DNA of 64,000 nt from contig NZ_CP066218.1 in assembly GCF_016313185.1 (NCBI RefSeq), forward strand, positions 930,001-994,000, given 5' to 3'. Made by a program: the position numbers and the translations under genes. Each line of letters begins with the position of its first letter. Positions within the stretch are counted from its first letter, which is position 1. Positions 24,006-34,200 of the stretch are shown piece by piece. The stretch comes from Mycolicibacterium baixiangningiae. GTDB taxonomy: Bacteria; Actinomycetota; Actinomycetes; Mycobacteriales; Mycobacteriaceae. The notes under the pieces are model-generated. The model saw only the letters and a program-made list of their open reading frames with translations. It was not told where the DNA came from and made no database searches.

Positions 24006-26729
24006 TCACGGTGTCGTGACGTCGGCGAGGACCCGTGCGAGTTCGGTGCGGGACGTGACACCGAGTTTGGTGAAGACGTTGCGCAAGTGGAAGTCAATGG
24101 TTCGTCGCGACAGGAACAGCTTGGCGGCGACGTCGGCGTTGGTCAGCCCCTGCGCGACGAAGCCGGCCACCTGTGTCTCCTGCGGTGTCAACTTTTGTGA
24201 CGCAGTGTCGTCGCGCTTGCGTACGCTCTGGCCGCAGGCGCGCAGTTCGACCTGTGCCCGCTCACTCCAGGGGTCGGCTCCGAGCGCGTCGAAGGTGTCG
24301 AACGCTGCCTGCAGGTGTTCTCGGGCGGCTGTGCGGCGCCGGGTCCTTCGCAGCGACGCGCCGTACTCCAGCTGTGTGCGGGCCCGCTCGAACGGACGGT
24401 TGGCCGAGCGGTGATGCTCAAGCGCCGCGTCGAAATACCCTTGTGCGTCGGGCATGTCGGCGAGCAGTGCGCGTCCGTGCGCGAGTCGGGCGAGCGCCCA
24501 CGGCTGCTCGGAGGCCGTCGCGTAGTCGTCGAGCTCGGTGATCCACCGTTGCGCGGTGTCGGGTTCGTCTGCGCGGGCGGCGCTTTCGATTCGGTCGAGG
24601 GTCGAGAACACGATGACCACGGGGTGGCGGATGTCGCGGAGCCGTTCGAATGCGGAGCGAGGTCGTTCGCGCGCGAGCTCCGTGACGCCGAGCGCCCAGC
24701 GAACCCAGTCCTCGACGAAGCTCATCGGCCGGCTCGCGGCCAGGGCGAGCACCCGCTCGGCGTAGGCCTGACACTGCTCGACGTGGCCGCGTACCGCCGC
24801 GTGTAGGGCCAGGCACGCCAGTCCGTGCCCGGCGATGGTTGGTTGGCCGATCGCGTCGGCGAGGCCCACGGCTTCAGTGGCCGCGGCCTCGCCGGCGGCC
24901 CAGCGCCCCGCCAGAATGTCGGCCAATCCGGCTCGCGCGCCCGCGACCGGGATGAGTCCGATCTCTCCTGCGACGCGCGCGAGTTCGACTGCAAGGCTGC
25001 TGAAGTGGTGCGCGGCCTCGTCGTCACCGACGTAGAGGCCGGCCCGCCCGGCGACCATGAGCAGCGGGGGTTCGGTGAAGTCAGCTGCGGCGGCGATCGC
25101 GCGGCGCAGCGGTGCCACCGCGCCGGCTGGCCGGCCCGCGAAGTGGTCGGCGGTGCCGGTCAGGATGTCGACGAAGAACCGTTCGCGGGCGGTGTCGCCG
25201 GAGCGCAGTTCCGACGCGAGGGAGCCCACAGACACGAGGGCGTCGACGTCTGTGGCGTTTGATGCCGCCTCCGCCGCGAACAGCAACAACTGCAGGGCGC
25301 CGACCGGGTCGGTGGCGGCCAGGCCTTCGGCGGCGTCGCGGACGATGCGGTAAGCGCTTGTCGACATCCCTGCTGCCAATTGCGCCATGCCGCGCAGGTA
25401 TTCAGTCGTGCTGCGCACGGCCGGTGTGGTGGGGACCGCGGCGGCGCGGTCGAGAAGGCGGGCGGCACGGTCGTGTTGGTTGGCGCGCCAGGCCCGTTCG
25501 GCGGCCTGGGACAGACGCTGCGCGCGCTGGTCGGCGTCCGGAGCGAGTTCGGCGGACCGCTCGAGTGCGGAGGCGGCCGCGGCAAACGCGCCGCGTCGGT
25601 CCGCTCGCGACGCGGCATCTTCGAGGGCGTCGGCGATGTCGGCGTCGGGCCCCGCCGCTGCCGCGGCCAGGTGCCAGGCCCGCCGGTCAGGTTCCGAACC
25701 CTCGTTGAGTGCGTCGGCCAGCGCCCGGTGCGCGGCTTGCCGGTCGCTGAACGTGGCGCCCTGGTAGATGGCTGAGCGCAGCAGCGGATGCCGGAAGTTC
25801 ACACCGCCGTCGGCGACGCGCAGGATGTCGCTGCGTTCGGCGGCACCCAGCGCGGTGTCGTCGACGCCGAGGCGACGGGCGGCGGCCAGGACGGTGGCCA
25901 ACCGGCCGGTGTCGTCGGCGGCGGCGGCGAGCAGCATCCGCTGCGTGTCGGGCGGCAGGCGCCGAACCTGTTGCAGGAACGTACTTTCGATCTGTGCGGT
26001 GACGGGCAGCGGTGCGGGAAGTGGTTGGCGTCCGGTGAGCTGGTCGAGGCTCAGCGCGCGGGCCAGCTCGACCAAGGCGAGCGGGTTGCCGCCTGCGGCG
26101 GTTGCGAGGCGTACGCAGACGTCGGGATGAACGCCGCTGCCGACCTCGGCGCGCAGCAATTGGGTCGCCGCCGACAGGCCCAGCGGCGTCAGGTGCAGCG
26201 TCGGCAGGTCGTCGAGCTGCAGGTGATTCGTGGCACCGTCGCGGGCGGCGAGCACCATGGCCGCCCGTTCGGCGTCGAGGCGGCGGGCCGTGAATGTCAG
26301 CGCGTCGGCGGAGGCGGTGTCGAGCCAGTGAGTGTCGTCGATGGCGCAGAGCACGGGCCGCTCGTCGGCGAGTTCAGCGATCAGGTTGAGGACGGCCAGA
26401 GACAGGACGAAGCGGTCGTCGGCGCGCCCGGACTGTATGCCGAACGCGGTACGTAGAGCGTCCGCCTGGGGCTGCGGTAAGCGGTCGATGTGGTGGAGCG
26501 CGGGGCGCAGCAGCCGGTGCAAGGCGGCGAACGGCAGGTCGGTTTCGGCTTCGACGCCGCGGGTGCGCAGCACCGTCATGTCGGTGGCGGCGGCGACTGT
26601 CACACTCAACAATGCGGACTTGCCGACTCCGGCCTCGCCGCGCAGGACGACGACGCGCCCATGTCCGGCCTGGGCGTCCGAAAGGGCAGCCGTCAGGTAG
26701 TGGAGTTCCTGTTCGCGGCCGGCCAGCAC
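24006..26729 (-). CDS. LuxR family transcriptional regulator with AAA ATPase (LAL type)
   Basis: A 907-aa regulator. Residues 1-25 are the AAA_16 entry (LAGREQELHYLTAALSDA), Walker A LRGEAGVGKS is at 30-38, and Walker B-like LCAIDDTHWLD lies near 127-137. A long helical TPR-like middle follows. A C-terminal LuxR helix-turn-helix occupies about 840-900 (LTPQETQVAGFVAQGLTNAD, then RRTIDFHLRNVFTKLGV). LAL regulators usually activate genes in response to an inducer bound by the TPR region. Start GTG 26729. Only 3 bp separate it from the stop of an epimerase stump upstream on the same strand, so the ancestral promoter may have been lost. Targets unknown; the convergent membrane operon is a neighbour, not necessarily a target. 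Confidence 0.92.
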   Translation of the reverse strand: MLAGREQELHYLTAALSDAQAGHGRVVVLRGEAGVGKSALLSVTVAAATDMTVLRTRGVEAETDLPFAALHRLLRPALHHIDRLPQPQADALRTAFGIQSGRADDRFVLSLAVLNLIAELADERPVLCAIDDTHWLDTASADALTFTARRLDAERAAMVLAARDGATNHLQLDDLPTLHLTPLGLSAATQLLRAEVGSGVHPDVCVRLATAAGGNPLALVELARALSLDQLTGRQPLPAPLPVTAQIESTFLQQVRRLPPDTQRMLLAAAADDTGRLATVLAAARRLGVDDTALGAAERSDILRVADGGVNFRHPLLRSAIYQGATFSDRQAAHRALADALNEGSEPDRRAWHLAAAAAGPDADIADALEDAASRADRRGAFAAAASALERSAELAPDADQRAQRLSQAAERAWRANQHDRAARLLDRAAAVPTTPAVRSTTEYLRGMAQLAAGMSTSAYRIVRDAAEGLAATDPVGALQLLLFAAEAASNATDVDALVSVGSLASELRSGDTARERFFVDILTGTADHFAGRPAGAVAPLRRAIAAAADFTEPPLLMVAGRAGLYVGDDEAAHHFSSLAVELARVAGEIGLIPVAGARAGLADILAGRWAAGEAAATEAVGLADAIGQPTIAGHGLACLALHAAVRGHVEQCQAYAERVLALAASRPMSFVEDWVRWALGVTELARERPRSAFERLRDIRHPVVIVFSTLDRIESAARADEPDTAQRWITELDDYATASEQPWALARLAHGRALLADMPDAQGYFDAALEHHRSANRPFERARTQLEYGASLRRTRRRTAAREHLQAAFDTFDALGADPWSERAQVELRACGQSVRKRDDTASQKLTPQETQVAGFVAQGLTNADVAAKLFLSRRTIDFHLRNVFTKLGVTSRTELARVLADVTTP

Positions 26730-26732
26730 GCT

Positions 26733-26925
26733 TCAGATGGTAAGTGCTTTCCGCAGTCTGCCGAGCCCAACGGTGGCGTCGGAGACGCGGGGTCGCCAGT
26801 CGGTGGCGGCGGTGAATCGGCGGTTGGAGACGCGCTGGCTGCGGAGGAGGAAGCTCATCCGCCCGCCGAGCCCAGCGCGGATCAGCGGCGCGGGCGGGCG
26901 CCGGATGGCGGCGACGCTGGGCAGA
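26733..26925 (-). pseudogene. 3' stump of an NAD(P)-dependent epimerase/dehydratase gene
   Basis: Read on the minus strand, this segment encodes about 60 C-terminal residues ending SFLLRSQRVSNRRFTAATDW, then RPRVSDATVGLG and a stop at 26733. The LLRSQRVSNRRF..ATDW pattern is what SDR epimerases carry just before their C-terminus. Upstream the homology stops abruptly near 26925, where the degraded EspC cassette copy begins, so the rest of the gene was deleted in the event that placed that copy here. Too short to be functional. Confidence 0.6.
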
Positions 26926-26929
26926 ACGT

Positions 26930-27420
26930 GACGAAGATGGGGACAGCGTGCGCGGCGCGGGTGACACGTTCGAGGTGGCCGACGAGTCGCTGGCGGGCTA
27001 GTTCGACGGGCTCTTCTGAACGATGCTGCCGTCACGTCCCACCCTGAAGGGTTGGAATCCCGACGCGCTCGCCACGTCGGCAGACGCAGTCGGAGCTGCA
27101 GCCGAATCGGTCGAGGGTTCGGTGAAGGGGATCGGCAGCGCGTGCGGTCGGATGCCGGAAACCCGGGCCTGGGAGGGGCGTTCCCATGAGTCGGCGAGCG
27201 CCATGTTCGGGCGAGCGAACGGAGATGCCACGAAGCTGTCCGAGTATGCCCATGCTGTCGCATCGGCACTGCGGACGGGAAGCTCGGCGATCGGCGGAGC
27301 CAGGTCGTACTTCTGCGTAAGGCCGAGGCCATTGACGCAGGGCCGCTGAGCGTGACCGATCAGTGGGTGGTGTTGATCGATCCGGTGCGGATGTCGGCCG
27401 CCTTACAGAGCCGCTCATGA
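26930..27420 (+). pseudogene. Truncated second copy of EspC/partner cassette
   Basis: Direct-repeat copy B of 20500-20965. It holds the 3' end of an EspC-like gene with an in-frame TAG (SLAG then stop then FDGLF), followed at 27023 by the partner gene start MLPSRPTLKGWNPDAL. The partner frame breaks near 27305 (GARS then a shifted LLRKAEAIDAGPLSVTDQW) and ends at a TGA at 27418-27420, after VLIDPVRMS and a few unrelated residues. Neither gene is intact. It marks the left edge of the helicase-rich island. Confidence 0.75.
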
Positions 27421-27903
27421 GAAACAAGTGTCGGGACAGAGAACGTTGCCCCATGTTAATCGTGACCACAGTGAAGGAAGGGCTAAGTGTGGCGTCGTCG
27501 GGGCGGGCACTGAGACCCTGGCTGTCGCCGTCGCGCCCGATGCTCGAGCACCCGTTGCGGTGACAGCCGGCGTTGGTTTCCTTCGCGAGACTTCAAGTGG
27601 CGCTGTTCTGGTCTTGGAGTGTCGAACCGAAGGTGACCAGATCTGATTCCGGACGATCTTGTAGGAGTTCCGGTTAAGATCCAGACATTTAACTCGTACT
27701 GGTGTCTTGAATCTGGACTCGCACGTCAGGGCGATATCCGGTCTGCAAAACGCTTCTGACCTTGATTGCCCTCCGCTGTCCTCGCGACATCCCCGCCGTT
27801 TGCAGTGGGCGCGATCAATGCCGGTAAGCCGACTGGCCATGTTTGTCGTAGACCTATGCAATCCTGAGCGGCTCTTGGTACAGAGGTGAACAAGGGGAAG
27901 TTG
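27421..27903. other. AT-richer intergenic region at left edge of the defence island
   Basis: About 480 bp between the EspC remnant and the first island gene. It is distinctly less GC-rich than the flanks, has no long frame with mycobacterial codon use, and contains only weak inverted repeats (for example CTGGTC and GACCAG near 27608-27640). It presumably carries the promoter of the 27959 operon, but I cannot point to a -35/-10 pair. No tRNA or attachment repeat was recognised. Confidence 0.5.
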
Positions 27904-27957
27904 ATGTACTCGTTGACGTCGGCCGCTGTGCGGACCTTGCGCCTGCGGGGGAGATGA
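27904..27957 (+). CDS. Possible 17-aa leader peptide before the DruH-like gene
   Basis: ATG 27904, preceded by AAGGGGAAG, opens a 17-codon frame (MYSLTSAAVRTLRLRGR) whose TGA at 27955-27957 lies between the ribosome-binding site and the GTG start of the 1105-aa gene. The geometry (stop one base before the next start) is that of a translationally coupled leader. There is no family evidence and the length is minimal. Confidence 0.3.
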   Translation: MYSLTSAAVRTLRLRGR

Positions 27958-27958
27958 C

Positions 27959-30900
27959 GTGGCAGAGGTTCGGAAGGTTTCATCGCGAGAGTTGCTCGAA
28001 ATTCGTGAGAAGGGGTGGCGACGGCGGGTCGACGTGGTGTCGCTTGCTGCGGAGACGCTCGACGACATCCCGCAACCCCACCGCGAGCAGGCGCTCAAAG
28101 TCCTCGGGCGGCTCTATTGTGAGACAGAACCGGGGCCGGCTCTGGATAGACTCCTCAGGCGCTATCCCGCGGTCCACGTTCTGTCGACAGCCGGTGTGGC
28201 TGCCGAACACTACGAACGGGCCACCTTCTGGCCGAAGCTTGTGGACATCCTTCGTATCCAACCTGATCTAAACTTTCAGAGATCCTGGGGCGAGGCATTT
28301 CTCGACAACTTGCGCACGCTTGGTCTTCCGACTTTCGAGGCGGATGACGACGCCGGAACAAGATTCGTGGGACGAATTCTTCTCCATTGCGGCATGCCCA
28401 CCTATTGCCTCGACGACTTTTTCAGACTCGTGTCCTGGCAGCGTGGCCGAACTCCGGGTTTGACGCCGGAAGCATTCGTATCGTGGGCGGCTGCACGGGC
28501 TGCCGGGCCGGGCATCAGCAGCGTCGATATGCCTGTGCAACGTTTCGTCAGGTTTGGCGACGAGTTTGCGGTCGATGTTGCCGAGCGGTCCTTCGAACTG
28601 CTCGACGCATTGGCGGCTGGCAGCGACGGAAAAGATGTCCTCTTACCTGAGCGCTTCCTACACGTGGCGCGGGAACTCTACGACGGGCGGCAGATCGACC
28701 AGGTCGCTCACGGTGGAATCATGGGTTCGTCCTCCATCGATGATCGCCCACGACTCGTGCTGGACCCGTTCGGCCAGGGCGTCATCTTGCGATTGCCTCC
28801 GGTGGGAGACGCGCCAGACGGGCGCGCAGTCTGGGTGGTGACGCTGGGTGAAGAGGTGCGCCGCGTGGCCACCGAATCGCTGTGGCCGGGTTCCACGGAG
28901 CCCGCGCCGCAGACCGACGTCGCAATCACCAAGCCGGTGCGCAACGCGTCGGTTGCGCTCTCGGGACGCGACCATCTACAGCTCTCCATGATTGTGGTCG
29001 ACGATCATGACCCACTGATGGTCTTCGGGGACGATGGTGAGTTCATTGCGTCAGGCCTGCCACTTCCAGGAACGCAGGCGTGGGTCCTGTTCCCAGGAGA
29101 CCCTGACGCGCTCCACACGACTGGAGAACTTCGCGTCATCGCTGAAAGTCCCTTGCCACCTGGTTGGTCGGGATTCTGTCTGCTTCAGGTTGACCTTTCC
29201 AAGGTGACGGGCCTTTCCGTCGGTTCGAGCAAGCGGACAGTAAGGAAGTTCGACTCCGCGCGTATTGAGCTGCCTCGGCCGGTGCAGGGGATTCGTACGT
29301 CTACCGCGTTGCCCGTCTTCGCGGAGCTGCCCCGCATATCCATCCCGCAGAACTTGGAAGCGGCCGATTGGGACGTGACGTTGCAAGACGACAGCAGCGG
29401 ACAGGTGATCGCCAGGCACCGCGTTTCGGAGGCCTCGGGAGCAAACGAGCTGTGGCACAGTGTCGTTCGGCCACTTGTGGGCAGTTTCACTATACGTGTG
29501 CGGGGGCCTTGGGGACGCGGGGCCTCTCGATCATTCACACTGGTCGAGGGTCTGGCGGCCACCTTCAGCCCAAGCTGGCGTCGGTTCGTGGCTGGCGGGC
29601 TGCGGCAGTGCTCGGCGAAAGTGCGAGCCGCCGACGGAATCGAATTATCTTGCTCTCAAATCGAATTCGACGAGCGAAAGCGTGAGCATGCGCTTCGCGT
29701 AGGAACACGCTCGTATTTTCGATCGATCGTTGTCACACCACCTCACATGACCGTCGCGTACCAAGCACCGGTCTTGACGCTCAGTCCGTCAGTCCGTCCG
29801 CTTACGCTTTTCTGTGAGGATGTGCAAGAGGCTCCGGGACACGTACTGCTCGATATCGGAGCCGGCGCGGAGCCCTCTCTGCACGTCATTGCGAACAAGC
29901 GCAGCGTCCAGACGCTCGCCGCGCGGAGCGGCCGCGCGGGTGTGTATCAATTCAATCTGGCGGAGATCGTCGACACGCTTCGCGACTTCCCCCAGGTTAG
30001 CCTAGCGCTCGACGAAGAAGGCGAACTCATTGTCGCGACGATGCGACCGCGGAAACTCTTTAGCGGGATCGTGCTCGACGGCCGCCACCTCACATTGAGG
30101 AACTGCGTCGCTGTGGAGGGTCTTTCGGCCTACTTGTTTCCCACTCGTGCGCCGTGGCGTGAGCCCACTTGTGTTCCGGTCGTGGATGGCCGGGTCCCTC
30201 TGCCCGACTGGCTGATCGAGGCAGGACCGATCCGAGTGATGGCGCGCATCGAGGATCCGTGGGTTCCGCTGCCGATTCCAGATTGGCCGTCACCCGGCAC
30301 ATCCAGGCTGGTTGAGGCGAATGGGTGGGTGACTAGTGGCGATTCAGAGGAAGTCGCCATCTCGAAGTTTCTCGCCGGAGACATGCCCGACCCCGTCGAC
30401 GTCGTCGACTTCGCGCGACTATGGACGGTAAGGGCACGGCTCGGGTCGCTGGCCCTCGGAGACCGGTTTGCGGACATCGCGGAAGCGATCGAGACCGAGA
30501 TCTACGGCAACCCCGCCGCTGCGTTGGCAGCCTTGACCGGTTCAGAGGCGCCCAGTGAAACGATCCCGTCCCTCATGATCCGATCCGGACTGGCCTGGGC
30601 CAATTTGGCCGAGGCGCATGAGTCCTCAGTCCTCCCCTGGACCCAGCGTGGAGCACTCCCCGCCGCCTTGCTTTCAGCAGCGGACTCTCTGTGGTCCGAC
30701 GAAGAGATCGAAGTCGCAGTCGGTGTCTGCGGCGACGCAGTCATCGGTGTGCTTGATGGCGAAGATCCATATGCGGGCGCTGGTTGCATTGATGGCTCCG
30801 CGGAACTCCTCGATCAGAATCCAGCATTGCGAGACCAATTCATTCATGCTGCTCGACTCGTTCCGCAAGGGCTGCTTTCCGCAGACTCTCGCGTGCTCGC

Positions 30901-31276
30901 TGCCATGGATTTGGTTGCGAACCGTCGAGATTCACGCCTCGAGTGGCTTACGCGAAACGCGCGCAGTGTGTTTCGAGAAGGTGAGAGGCTGATCCGCATG
31001 ATCGGTCATAGCGGAACTCAACGCGCGTTCGATGCTCGGCGGCATCACAGCAGAACTGACGGATGGCAGGTAATTCCTGCGATCTCGATGGCCCTGGCGC
31101 TAGCCGCGCGACACGCTGCGCGAGGACACGCGGAAGCCGAGAAGTGGATGCTCAGGGAGCAACGGGCATGGGCGGGCCTCGCTGAGGTCGCTCCTCAGCT
31201 AGTCACCATCGACTTGATCATCGCGGAGTTGACCGTCGGCACCAGATTGAAGCAGGAGAGTGGCCTACCGCAATGA
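27959..31276 (+). CDS. Large defence-island protein of unknown fold, DruH-like candidate
   Basis: A 1105-aa protein starting at GTG 27959 after GGGGGAG. The first 300 residues are mainly helical (SSRELLEIREKGWRRRVDVV). The middle (about 300-800) is beta-rich with Ig-like strands such as GSFTIRVRGPWGRGASRSF. The C-terminal 300 residues are helical again (ARLWTVRARLGSLALGDRFA). No Walker motif, nuclease motif or membrane segment is visible. Its stop overlaps the start of the 1658-aa DEAH helicase (ATGA, 31273-31276), so the two are translated as a pair. In Druantia type III a protein of about this size (DruH) precedes the DUF1998 helicase DruE. The DruH assignment rests on size, order and overlap, not on a motif. 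Codon use is less GC-biased than in core genes. Confidence 0.6.
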   Translation: MAEVRKVSSRELLEIREKGWRRRVDVVSLAAETLDDIPQPHREQALKVLGRLYCETEPGPALDRLLRRYPAVHVLSTAGVAAEHYERATFWPKLVDILRIQPDLNFQRSWGEAFLDNLRTLGLPTFEADDDAGTRFVGRILLHCGMPTYCLDDFFRLVSWQRGRTPGLTPEAFVSWAAARAAGPGISSVDMPVQRFVRFGDEFAVDVAERSFELLDALAAGSDGKDVLLPERFLHVARELYDGRQIDQVAHGGIMGSSSIDDRPRLVLDPFGQGVILRLPPVGDAPDGRAVWVVTLGEEVRRVATESLWPGSTEPAPQTDVAITKPVRNASVALSGRDHLQLSMIVVDDHDPLMVFGDDGEFIASGLPLPGTQAWVLFPGDPDALHTTGELRVIAESPLPPGWSGFCLLQVDLSKVTGLSVGSSKRTVRKFDSARIELPRPVQGIRTSTALPVFAELPRISIPQNLEAADWDVTLQDDSSGQVIARHRVSEASGANELWHSVVRPLVGSFTIRVRGPWGRGASRSFTLVEGLAATFSPSWRRFVAGGLRQCSAKVRAADGIELSCSQIEFDERKREHALRVGTRSYFRSIVVTPPHMTVAYQAPVLTLSPSVRPLTLFCEDVQEAPGHVLLDIGAGAEPSLHVIANKRSVQTLAARSGRAGVYQFNLAEIVDTLRDFPQVSLALDEEGELIVATMRPRKLFSGIVLDGRHLTLRNCVAVEGLSAYLFPTRAPWREPTCVPVVDGRVPLPDWLIEAGPIRVMARIEDPWVPLPIPDWPSPGTSRLVEANGWVTSGDSEEVAISKFLAGDMPDPVDVVDFARLWTVRARLGSLALGDRFADIAEAIETEIYGNPAAALAALTGSEAPSETIPSLMIRSGLAWANLAEAHESSVLPWTQRGALPAALLSAADSLWSDEEIEVAVGVCGDAVIGVLDGEDPYAGAGCIDGSAELLDQNPALRDQFIHAARLVPQGLLSADSRVLAAMDLVANRRDSRLEWLTRNARSVFREGERLIRMIGHSGTQRAFDARRHHSRTDGWQVIPAISMALALAARHAARGHAEAEKWMLREQRAWAGLAEVAPQLVTIDLIIAELTVGTRLKQESGLPQ

Positions 31277-34200
31277 CCAACAGCATTGATGCCGTAGCGA
31301 CGTCCGAGTCGATTAAAGCGACGTATCGCCGGTACCTTTCGTCGCTTCTGGCAGTTCGTGACACGAAGATCGATGCGGCGTTGCGGCACGCGATTGACAA
31401 CACCGACATGTTGGACAAAGGGCCCTATCTCGAAGCTACACCGCCCTATGCGCCAGGGGCACCGCTGAGCACCCTTATCGACGAGGGTGTCCTGGCGCCG
31501 GGGTTCGCCAATCTCGCAAGCGACGCTCTTCCTCTCGACCGCCCCCTCTACGTCCACCAGGAGCAGGCGGTACGGAAAGTCGCCAACGGCCGAAACATCG
31601 TGGTCGCCACGGGAACCGGCTCAGGCAAAACCGAAGCCTTCCTCTTCCCGATCTTGGACGCGCTGCTACGCGAGCAGGAACGCGGGACTCTCGGCCCGGG
31701 CGTCCGTGCGTTGCTGCTGTACCCCATGAACGCATTGGCAAACGACCAGATGAAGAGGCTGCGCCAGCTGCTCGCCGACTATCCCGCCATCACATTCGGC
31801 CGATACACCGGTGAGACAGAGACTGATCCCTTGAAAGCGCGAGAGTTGTTCGCGGAATTAAATATTGGCGAGCCGATACTCGCAAACGAGATCCTGAGTC
31901 GTCAAGAAATGCGTGAACGCCCGCCGCACATTCTGTTGACGAACTACGCGATGCTCGAGTACCTCCTGCTGCGGCCACAGGACATGGACTTGTTTGCGAC
32001 AGGCGAGCAGTCGAAATGGCGATTCATCGTAGTCGACGAAGCGCACGTGTACGACGGTACGCAAGGTGCTGAGATTGCGATGCTCTTGCGGCGGGTGCAG
32101 GACCGGGTTTCGCCTACGCACCCAATTCAATGCATCGCTACTTCTGCGACGGTCGGCGGCGACTCCGATCCGACCGCCGTTACCCGTTTCGCGTCCACCT
32201 TGTTCGGCCAACCTTTCGAGTGGTCACAACACAACCCGGATTGCCAGGACGTCGTGATGGCGCGCCGCGTTGCCGCACCTTCGGGTCCCTTCTGGGGACC
32301 GCTATCGGCATCGGACTACCAAGCGCTTGCAAACGATGCCGACCCCGGAGCCGCGGTGCTCGATGCAGCGCTTAAGGCGGGCTGGACAAAGGCAGCGGAA
32401 GCGACTGCAGCCACCGCGCTTTCGCATGAAAAGTCACTGTCCATCATGCGCGCGACGCTGGCGAAAGCGCCGCGACCGTTTACAGCGGTCGCTAGAGCGA
32501 CTTTCGATGAAGCGGAAGACAGCGCCGCCGGCCTCGCCGCTATGGTGGACCTAGCAAGCTCCTTGCGAGAAGCTGACGGATCGACACCGCTCTCTGCTCG
32601 ATACCACCTCTTCTTGCGTGCGACCGAAGGCGCATTCACGTGTTTGTCTCCGCGCGGGCCGCACGTCCACTTGGCCCGCCATGAAGTGTGTCCCGATTGC
32701 GATGCGCCCGTCTTTGAGATCGGCTCGTGCAAGCGATGTGGCGCAGTCCATGTCTACGGCACCCCAACGCCCGAGGGCGGTGTACTTCGACTGCGGCCGC
32801 GCAAGGCCGGGAGCAAGGGCGTCTGGCTCGTCCTGGGCGACCACGATGGCCTCGATGACGAGGATGAAACAGCTGTCGTCGATGACAACAGCGAGGTCTC
32901 GGGCGACGAGGCGAAGCTGTGTACGGGATGCGGTGTCCTTGCCCAGTCCAATGAGCAATCTTGCTCAGCCTGCGGCGCATCGGAACTGAGACCAGTTCGC
33001 AAGTTGAAGCAGCGAGGCGACGAGATCGCCGGTTGTCTTGTGTGTGGTGCACGTGGAGCGGCAACGGTCCGAGGGTTCGAGACGGGGCCCGATGCAAGTG
33101 GTGCGGTTATTACAACGGCGCTATATCAGAATCTGCCGATTGCAGATGACCCTCACGGCGCTTTGTCGCCGGGTGAGGGACGAAAGCTATTAGCCTTCAG
33201 CGATAGTCGGCAATCCGCCGCGTACTTTGCTCCCTATCTTGAGGATTCCTATGGTCGGCTTCAACGCCGCCGGCTGATCTCGCAGGGAATGCTGGCACTC
33301 CGTGCAGACGACGAGGAGGTGGCAGTAGACGACGTCGTGTTCAAGACGCGCGCGAAAGCCGCTGCTGTCAAGCATTTCCCGGGGCGCATGACGTCGCAAC
33401 AGCAGACGCGCATTGTTGCTCCTTGGGTCATGGCCGAAGTGCTCGCCACCGACGACCGCCAGTCCCTGGAAGGACTCGGGCTTATCGGCGTGACGATGTA
33501 TCGCGATCCTCGGTGGCGCGCCCCAATGCCACTGCTGCAGCTTGGGCTCGCCGAGGAAGAGGCGTGGGCGTTCCTTCAAGAGCTTGTGCGAACCCTCCGC
33601 CAACAGGGTGCGGTGACCATGCCAGAAGACGTGCCTCCTAACGATGAAATCTTCGCGCCCCGACTAGGGCCCATCCGTGTGCGGCGCGAGGGTCCGCAGG
33701 CAATTCGAAAGGTGTTGTCCTGGTTGCCGGGACGCGGGACCAATCGACGCGTCGACTACACCCGGCGTGTCCTCGCTGCCCTCGGCAAGGACGAAGATGC
33801 TGAAGCGCTCTTGCGTGGCATATGGGAATTCATTGTGCGGCCCGAAGCGCCCGTGGATTGGCTAGTCAGCTCGACCGAATCCGGGCTGGGGCAGGTGTAC
33901 CAGATTGACCACCAGTGTCTGCGGTTGAGATGGATAAATGCAACAGGCCCCGCCTATCAGTGCGGGACCTGCCGACGAGTGACCTCATTCTCGGTCCGCA
34001 ACGTCTGCCCGGCCCTTGGGTGCGACGGAGTTCTCGACGAGTTCGCGCCCCAAGAGGACGGCGACCGCGATCACTACCGGACGCTGTATCGCACCATGAA
34101 TGCGGTACCCATGGCGGCGAAGGAACACACGGCGCAATGGATCAACACCGAGGCCGCCGCGATTCAGCACCAGTTCGTGCGAGGCGAGATCAACGCGCTC

